From assembly GCA_945871085.1 (NCBI GenBank), contig CAMBVX010000022.1, forward strand, positions 1 to 37,438: 37,438 bases of DNA. Direction: 5' to 3'. A program made the translations under genes and the position numbers. Numbering within the stretch: the stretch's first letter is position 1; every line of letters begins with the position of its first letter. Source of the DNA: Opitutus sp. GAS368 (GTDB lineage: Bacteria > Verrucomicrobiota > Verrucomicrobiia > Opitutales > Opitutaceae). The notes below the pieces were generated by a model. That model had not been told where the DNA came from, made no database searches, and was given only the letters and a program-made list of their open reading frames with translations. Below, piece by piece: positions 33,662 through 37,438 of this stretch.

Positions 33662-33922
33662 ATGATCCCACGCCTGTCGCTCACCTGCCTCTGCCTCGCC
33701 GCCCTGTTGACCACAGGCTGCCTCTTTTCGAAAAAATCGGCCGAGCCCAAGGAAAACCCCGCGATCGCCGGCTCCGTTGAAGAAATTTTTAAGGTCCGCT
33801 GGATCGACAAACGCGCCGCCGAGCTCACCGCGCAGGGCAAAACCGCCGACGCCGCCCGCACGCTGGCGACGGGCGAGTTTCGTGAGCGTTATTTGTTCAA
33901 CGCCACTCCGCAAAAAAAATAA
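33662..33922 (+). CDS. Small lipoprotein, hypothetical
   Basis: An 86-residue protein with a lipoprotein signal (MIPRLSLTCLCLAALLTTGC, lipobox LTTGC, Cys at 20). It is followed by SKKSAEPKENPAIAGSVEEI and a charged helical stretch (FKVRWIDKRAAELTAQGKTA) ending RYLFNATPQKK. It should be anchored in the outer or inner membrane. No family recognised. ATG at 33662 is correct because it gives a full lipoprotein signal; a much longer open frame upstream is only the complement of the Pro-rich gene. It shares a 97-bp divergent promoter region with the RLKPRL-repeat gene, which may mean a joint role. Confidence 0.85.
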   Translation: MIPRLSLTCLCLAALLTTGCLFSKKSAEPKENPAIAGSVEEIFKVRWIDKRAAELTAQGKTADAARTLATGEFRERYLFNATPQKK

Positions 33923-34029
33923 TCTGCTCGGGTCGACCCGCGCCACGGCCCGCACCATCTCTCGCGCCGCCCACGCACAGCACCGGCCCGGACCTTGCCC
34001 CCGTCCCACCGTCGTCCCACCGTCGCCGC

Positions 34030-34944
34030 GTGTCCCTCCCGGCCCCTTCCGCTCCCGCCGCTGCGCACCCCTCCGCCAAGGCGGGGGCGATCGCGTCGAC
34101 TATCTGCTACTTCGCCTGGGGTCTCGTTCCGCTCTACTGGAAACAGCTCGCTAGCATCCACCCCGTCGAACTCATCGCACACCGCCATGTGTGGTCGCTC
34201 GTCTTGGTCTGCGGTCTGGTCCTCGCCCAAGGCTCGTTCGGTCAGGTTCGCGCGGCACTCAACACTCCCCGCTCACTGGGCTTAAATTTCCTCAGCGCCA
34301 CGCTGCTCACCGCCAATTGGCTGATCTACATTTGGGGCGTCAACACCGGCCACGTGATCGAGTGCAGCCTCGGCTACTTCCTTGTGCCCCTCCTCAATGT
34401 CGCCCTCGGACGCTGGATTCTCCACGAGCAACTCCGCCGCCTGCAGTGGATCGCCATCACCTTGGCCGCACTCGGCGTCGGCGTGATGATCGTGCAGCTC
34501 GGCCGCCCACCGTGGATCGCCCTCGCCCTGGCCGCCACGTGGACCGCTTACGGTTTCCTCCGGAAAAAATCCCCCCTCGGCTCCCTCATCGGACTCACGG
34601 TGGAAACGCTCCTCCTCGCCCCGCTCGCCGGCGCATTTCTCCTCTGGCAATACCACACCGGCGCCGGCGCACTCGGCCGCGTCGATGTCGCGACCCACGT
34701 CCTCGTACTCAGCTCGGGCGTGATCACCGCTGTCCCGCTGCTGCTCTTCGCCTTCGGCGCGCGCCGCATCCGACTCTCGACGATGGGCCTGCTCCAATAC
34801 CTCGCGCCCACCGTGCAATTTGCGCTCGGCGTGTGGGTCTACCACGAACCGGTCTCGCGCGAACGCCTGCTGGGTTTTGCCTTCATTTGGGTCGGCCTCG
34901 CGCTCTACACCGCCGACAACCTCTGGGCGCAGCGGGAAAAATAA
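34030..34944 (+). CDS. rarD: RarD-like EamA-family transporter
   Basis: A 304-residue membrane protein with about ten hydrophobic segments. The N-terminal GAIASTICYFAWGLVPLYWK, ELIAHRHVWSLVLV and the later TANWLIYIWGVNTGHVIECSLGYF are strong RarD hallmarks, as is LLQYLAPTVQFALGVWVYHE near the end. RarD belongs to the drug/metabolite transporter superfamily; it was named for chloramphenicol sensitivity, and its substrate is uncertain. The start is GTG at 34030, 107 bp after the small lipoprotein. The gene is intact. Confidence 0.93.
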   Translation: MSLPAPSAPAAAHPSAKAGAIASTICYFAWGLVPLYWKQLASIHPVELIAHRHVWSLVLVCGLVLAQGSFGQVRAALNTPRSLGLNFLSATLLTANWLIYIWGVNTGHVIECSLGYFLVPLLNVALGRWILHEQLRRLQWIAITLAALGVGVMIVQLGRPPWIALALAATWTAYGFLRKKSPLGSLIGLTVETLLLAPLAGAFLLWQYHTGAGALGRVDVATHVLVLSSGVITAVPLLLFAFGARRIRLSTMGLLQYLAPTVQFALGVWVYHEPVSRERLLGFAFIWVGLALYTADNLWAQREK

Positions 34945-35030
34945 TCCGCCGTATTCGCCCGCCAAACCCCGCTATCGCCGTCACCGCTGCCACGAAGCGA
35001 CGTCTTGCCTGCCTTCACCACCCTTTATCC

Positions 35031-35849
35031 ATGAAAAAAACCCGCTCCGTTCTCTCCGCCCTCCTCCTCGCCGCGCTGTTGCCGCTGGCCTTCGCCCAAA
35101 CGCCCGCCCCAGCGCCGGCCCCCGTCACGTCCATCAAGAAAGTCGACGCATCGGCGGCGATCGCCAAGACCATGCCCGACGGGTCGCCCAACGCCCCCTT
35201 CCACAAATCCCACGAGGCCTTCCTCGCCCGCGGCAAGGCCGGCCCCGTTGGTCTGCTCTTTATTGGCGACTCGATCACCGCCGGCTGGGCTAGCACGGCG
35301 CGCACCCACATCTGGGAATCCTATTACGGCCAATACCAACCCGCCAACTTCGGCATCGGCGGCGATCAAACCCAGCACGTCATCTGGCGCATCGAAAACG
35401 GTGAACTCGCCGGCCTCACCCCGAAAGTCACCGTCCTCATGCTCGGCACCAACAACACCGGCGCCGCCCCCACCGGCCACACCATCGCGGAAATCGCCGC
35501 CGCCGACAAAAAAATCGTCGAGCTGATCCGCGCCAAAATCCCCGGCACGAAAATCCTCCTCCTCGCCATTTTCCCCCGCGGCGCCCGCAAAAATCCGCAG
35601 GGTATCATCACCGATTCCGCGATCACCGACGCCGCGCGCCGCACCGAGATCATCAACGCCGTCAACGTCGAGCTCGCCAAACTCGACGACGGCGTAAACG
35701 TCCGCTACCTCGACATCAACGCCTCGTTCGTCGGCCAAGATGGCAAGATCCCCTTCGCCCTCATGCCCGACCAGCTCCATCCGAACACCGCGGGCTACCA
35801 ACTCTGGGCCGACGCGATGAAGCCCCGGCTGACCGAGATGATGAAGTGA
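35031..35849 (+). CDS. Secreted SGNH/GDSL-type hydrolase
   Basis: A 272-residue secreted esterase/lipase-like enzyme. The signal peptide is MKKTRSVLSALLLAALLPLA..FAQ, followed by an Ala/Pro linker. Catalytic blocks are LFIGDSITAGW (nucleophile Ser81), NFGIGGDQTQ (oxyanion Gly), LMLGTNNTG (oxyanion Asn) and MPDQLHPNTAGY (Asp247 and His250). This order matches the platelet-activating-factor acetylhydrolase beta-like subgroup, which often acts on acetylated sugars in environmental bacteria; the substrate here is unknown. ATG at 35031 is the only start giving the signal peptide. It is 86 bp after rarD, and a hairpin follows its stop. Confidence 0.93.
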   Translation: MKKTRSVLSALLLAALLPLAFAQTPAPAPAPVTSIKKVDASAAIAKTMPDGSPNAPFHKSHEAFLARGKAGPVGLLFIGDSITAGWASTARTHIWESYYGQYQPANFGIGGDQTQHVIWRIENGELAGLTPKVTVLMLGTNNTGAAPTGHTIAEIAAADKKIVELIRAKIPGTKILLLAIFPRGARKNPQGIITDSAITDAARRTEIINAVNVELAKLDDGVNVRYLDINASFVGQDGKIPFALMPDQLHPNTAGYQLWADAMKPRLTEMMK

Positions 35850-35859
35850 GATTTGAGCC

Positions 35860-35886
35860 AAGTGCCATGGGCTTTCCAGCCCATGG
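35860..35886 (+). repeat. REP-like hairpin after the SGNH gene
   Basis: CCATGGGCT-ttcc-AGCCCATGG (35865-35886) is a perfect 9-bp stem preceded by AAGTG. The whole unit closely matches 16469-16493. It could also act as a weak terminator for the hydrolase gene, although only a TTTA follows. Confidence 0.7.
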
Positions 35887-35896
35887 TTTATGGATC

Positions 35897-35995
35897 ATGC
35901 TCAAGCGCACCGTCCTCCCGGCCAAAGACGCCGCTGGCAACGCGACGACCAGGACCACGGCGGTCTTCGTGCCGAAGAATCAAAACGGCCAATAA
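35897..35995 (+). pseudogene. C-terminal remnant of a secreted Ig-like-domain protein (32 codons)
   Basis: An ATG at 35897 opens 32 codons ending in TAA at 35995. The peptide (VLPAKDAAGNATTRTTAVFV, then PKNQNGQ) looks like the last strand of an Ig-like/PKD-type domain, where DAAGN is common. The frame is followed 26 bp later by a strong intrinsic terminator. It may be the surviving 3' end of a deleted gene, with the REP-like hairpin marking the break. A true small gene is also possible but no Shine-Dalgarno is seen. Confidence 0.45.
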
Positions 35996-36021
35996 TCGAC
36001 CGCCCATCTCGCTTCTCGCGC

Positions 36022-36052
36022 GAGCCCGCCTTCACCGCCGGGCTCTCTTTTT
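36022..36052 (+). terminator. Rho-independent terminator
   Basis: GAGCCCG (36022-36028) pairs with CGGGCTC (36039-36045) around a 10-base loop, followed by TCTTTTT. It is one of the clearest terminators in the window. The only coding frame it could serve is the 32-codon remnant just upstream, or the SGNH hydrolase further back. Confidence 0.85.
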
Positions 36053-36055
36053 GTG

Positions 36056-36066
36056 ATACCAACGTC
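36056..36066. repeat. ATACCAACGTC motif copy
   Basis: This 11-mer recurs in reverse orientation at 2842-2852, and 10 of its bases recur at 2759-2768. It lies between the terminator and the 25-bp hairpin. It may be the edge of a dispersed element. Confidence 0.4.
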
Positions 36067-36086
36067 CTTTGAACGCTGGACTTTTT

Positions 36087-36144
36087 GGTAGCCGCGAGCG
36101 CCAGCGAGTGGACGGATCACCACTCGCTGGCGCTCGCGGCTACC
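36087..36144. repeat. Perfect 25-bp hairpin with 8-base loop
   Basis: The left arm 36087-36111 begins GGTAGCCGCGAGCGCCAGCG. The right arm 36120-36144 is its exact reverse complement over 25 bases, around the loop ACGGATCA. Flanking GGACTTTTT and CAAATCAAAGTC suggest a further imperfect extension. Cruciform- or REP-like; the GGTAGC end is shared with the element at 14579. Confidence 0.9.
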
Positions 36145-36740
36145 CGGCAAATCAAAGTCTGAAGCTTTTGGGCGATTGAGATAAATCCCGTCGCGCCCAG
36201 CGGTCGCTGCGCGACCCGCATGGGTCAAACCCACGTCAGCCGTTGGTCTCACTCACCCAGCGGGCCCTCGGCTCTTGCGGATCGTTTACCTCAAACGACG
36301 CTATCGCCCCCTGACCGCGCGGACAAAATCGGCCGCACTCGCGATCGACTCGCGCCGCGTAGTGATCGCGGCTGGGATGGGCGCATCTGATCCACGCACT
36401 CCCGGTCTCGGGGAGCGGCGTGGCGTAGGCGCAGTCGGTTCCACAGGGCAGGGAAACCCCCGCGAGAAAAGATCCATTAATTACGCTCACGGCGGAGGTC
36501 ATATCGTTTTGGTTGAACGCCAACGCTTGGGCCGTGGCCGACGCCACGCAGTCCCTTGTCGATCGGTCGAAGCCGCCGAGGCGTGCGGGTGAAACATCAA
36601 CCCATTCGCGGCCCACGCCGTGCGGCTCCGGCCAGCCGTCGGCGACACCGCAACCAAGCCCATGATCCCGTGGTGGCGAAATCGCGCGGCGCGACGGTGA
36701 GCGCTCGGTGACCCACCCCGGGGCGTCGCGCGTGCCGCCA
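36145..36740. other. About 600 bp without a convincing gene
   Basis: Open frames of up to 126 codons exist on both strands (for example minus 36236-36616), but none has a recognisable motif, a clear ribosome site or the codon pattern of neighbouring genes. The sequence may be the decayed 3' part of a former gene downstream of the cytochrome, but I cannot show this. No RNA gene was recognised. Confidence 0.5.
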
Positions 36741-37187
36741 TCACATACCCATGGGGGTCTCGAAGAGGGGCTCGAGTGTCGTGTAGCGGGGCTGGAGGAA
36801 CGTCACCAAGTCGATCAGCTGCTGGACCGTCATCACCTCGTTGACCGGGCGCATCGGGGACTTCTCCATTTTCCGCCACTGTTCCATCGTCAGCTTGCCC
36901 GATAGACTAGCGCCCGGGTGGACGATCGCCGTCAGCAAATCGCCGTAAGTCCGCAGCCGCCCCACGGCCCCGCCCAAGGCGAGCGTCTGGTCCGCCGGTG
37001 CCGTGGGCTTTGGCAGCTGCACGCCGTCGACGGTGTGGCAAGTGACACATTTTAGGGCGACAAACGCCGCTTGACCGTTGGCGGCATTTCCCGGCGGCAG
37101 GGAAAAGGCCCGCGTTGACTTCAAACTTTTTTCGCAACCCGTGGCGAGTAACACGAGGGCGGCGAGGGAAATGATGATGGTTTTCAT
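36741..37187 (-). CDS. c-type cytochrome lipoprotein
   Basis: A 148-residue monohaem cytochrome c. A lipoprotein signal (MKTIIISLAALVLLATGC, Cys18) is followed by the haem-binding motif CVTCH (Cys47, Cys50, His51). A C-terminal helix, MTVQQLIDLVTFLQPRY, is typical of class I cytochromes. A Met in KSPMRPVNEVM is a candidate distal ligand. It should be an envelope-anchored electron carrier, perhaps serving an oxidase or dehydrogenase encoded further upstream on the minus strand. ATG at 37187 has a clear AGGAG ribosome site 7 bases before it, unusual in this window. Confidence 0.92.
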   Translation of the reverse strand: MKTIIISLAALVLLATGCEKSLKSTRAFSLPPGNAANGQAAFVALKCVTCHTVDGVQLPKPTAPADQTLALGGAVGRLRTYGDLLTAIVHPGASLSGKLTMEQWRKMEKSPMRPVNEVMTVQQLIDLVTFLQPRYTTLEPLFETPMGM

Positions 37188-37279
37188 GATACGCTCCTGG
37201 GTTTTGGGTTGGATGGCTGTGGTCGGATTGACCCTGGATCGACGGTGAGCCGGCGGCGAAACCGGACTGGAAAAAGAGT

Positions 37280-37438
37280 TCAGTTGCCGTGAGCGCGCCC
37301 CCGGACCCGTTGCAGCCGCTCACCGGCAGCGACCGAGACCCGGCCATCGGACCGCTGGCCGCGAGCGTGAAACCGATGGCCGGGATCGCTTTGATGCTGG
37401 GCCAGCGTGCGGGCGATGGTTTGCTCGGGCGGTGTGAC
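37280..37438 (-). CDS. Possible 3' end of an unidentified gene
   Basis: On the minus strand a frame is open from the window edge to a TGA at 37280-37282, giving 52 residues (PPEQTIARTLAQHQSDPGHR, later GRVSVAAGERLQRVRGR). Codon third positions are GC-rich like nearby genes. It would precede the cytochrome gene by 92 bp. No family can be named from this tail. Another open frame overlaps it, so the call is weak. Confidence 0.35.
   Translation of the reverse strand, partial: VTPPEQTIARTLAQHQSDPGHRFHARGQRSDGRVSVAAGERLQRVRGRAHGN

Noticed and set aside
36236-36616. 126-codon minus-strand frame after the cytochrome gene
   Set aside because: It has no ribosome site, no motif, and an odd Cys/Arg-rich composition. 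It is kept only as part of the unexplained region.

Overview
This is a GC-rich (clearly above 60 % by eye) bacterial chromosome segment. It is most likely from the Verrucomicrobiota, and probably from an Opitutaceae-like lineage. The evidence is a stand-alone SWIB-domain protein (common in Verrucomicrobia and Chlamydiae), a TonB-dependent receptor of the type abundant in Opitutaceae, Ala/Pro-rich secreted proteins, few Shine-Dalgarno sequences, and many dispersed hairpin repeats between genes. This assignment is inference, since no rRNA or other phylogenetic marker is in the window. I saw no tRNA, rRNA, CRISPR array, transposase or prophage gene.

Layout. 1-2730: the end of an unrecognised membrane-anchored protein, then a tandem-domain PPK2 polyphosphate:AMP phosphotransferase. 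2731-6026 (minus): a hybrid histidine kinase and a SWIB protein separated by a clear intrinsic terminator. 6131-10001 (minus): two ABC exporter half-transporters whose degenerate ATPase motifs are complementary, as expected of a heterodimer. 10403-12509 (minus): a secreted hypothetical protein and an mgtE-type Mg2+ channel gene broken by three reading-frame changes. 12615-15852 (plus): a YbhG/F/S-like operon (lipoprotein adaptor, ATPase, ABC-2 permease) interrupted by a 25-bp inverted repeat. 15905-16469: a MazEF-type toxin-antitoxin pair. 16601-19625: an MscS channel, a TerC/Alx membrane protein and a DCC-family thiol protein. 19969-22662: the TonB-dependent receptor. 22762-23686 (minus): two Hsp20 chaperones with an intrinsic terminator. 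23923-27554 (plus): a PatB/MalY-type lyase, a DUF1648-like membrane protein, a PIN-domain toxin-antitoxin pair and a DusB-type tRNA dihydrouridine synthase. 27619-31011 (minus): a full-length tricorn-type protease. 31154-35849: a MarC protein, a Pro/Ala-rich membrane protein with repeated RLKPRL motifs, a small lipoprotein, a RarD transporter and an SGNH hydrolase. 35850-37438: a short gene remnant with a strong terminator, a large perfect hairpin, about 600 bp with no convincing gene, and a cytochrome c lipoprotein.

Most genes are ordinary envelope, transport, stress and RNA-modification functions, and no large new gene system is evident. The signals most worth a second look are the triple-frameshifted mgtE (its first break lies on an A-AAA-AAT slippery sequence), several families of structured intergenic repeats (GTTCTC-rich long hairpins, perfect 25-bp inverted repeats, smaller REP-like hairpins), the RLKPRL-repeat protein with a GspB/PilP-like tail, and a hairpin in the SWIB leader that covers an AGAGG sequence.
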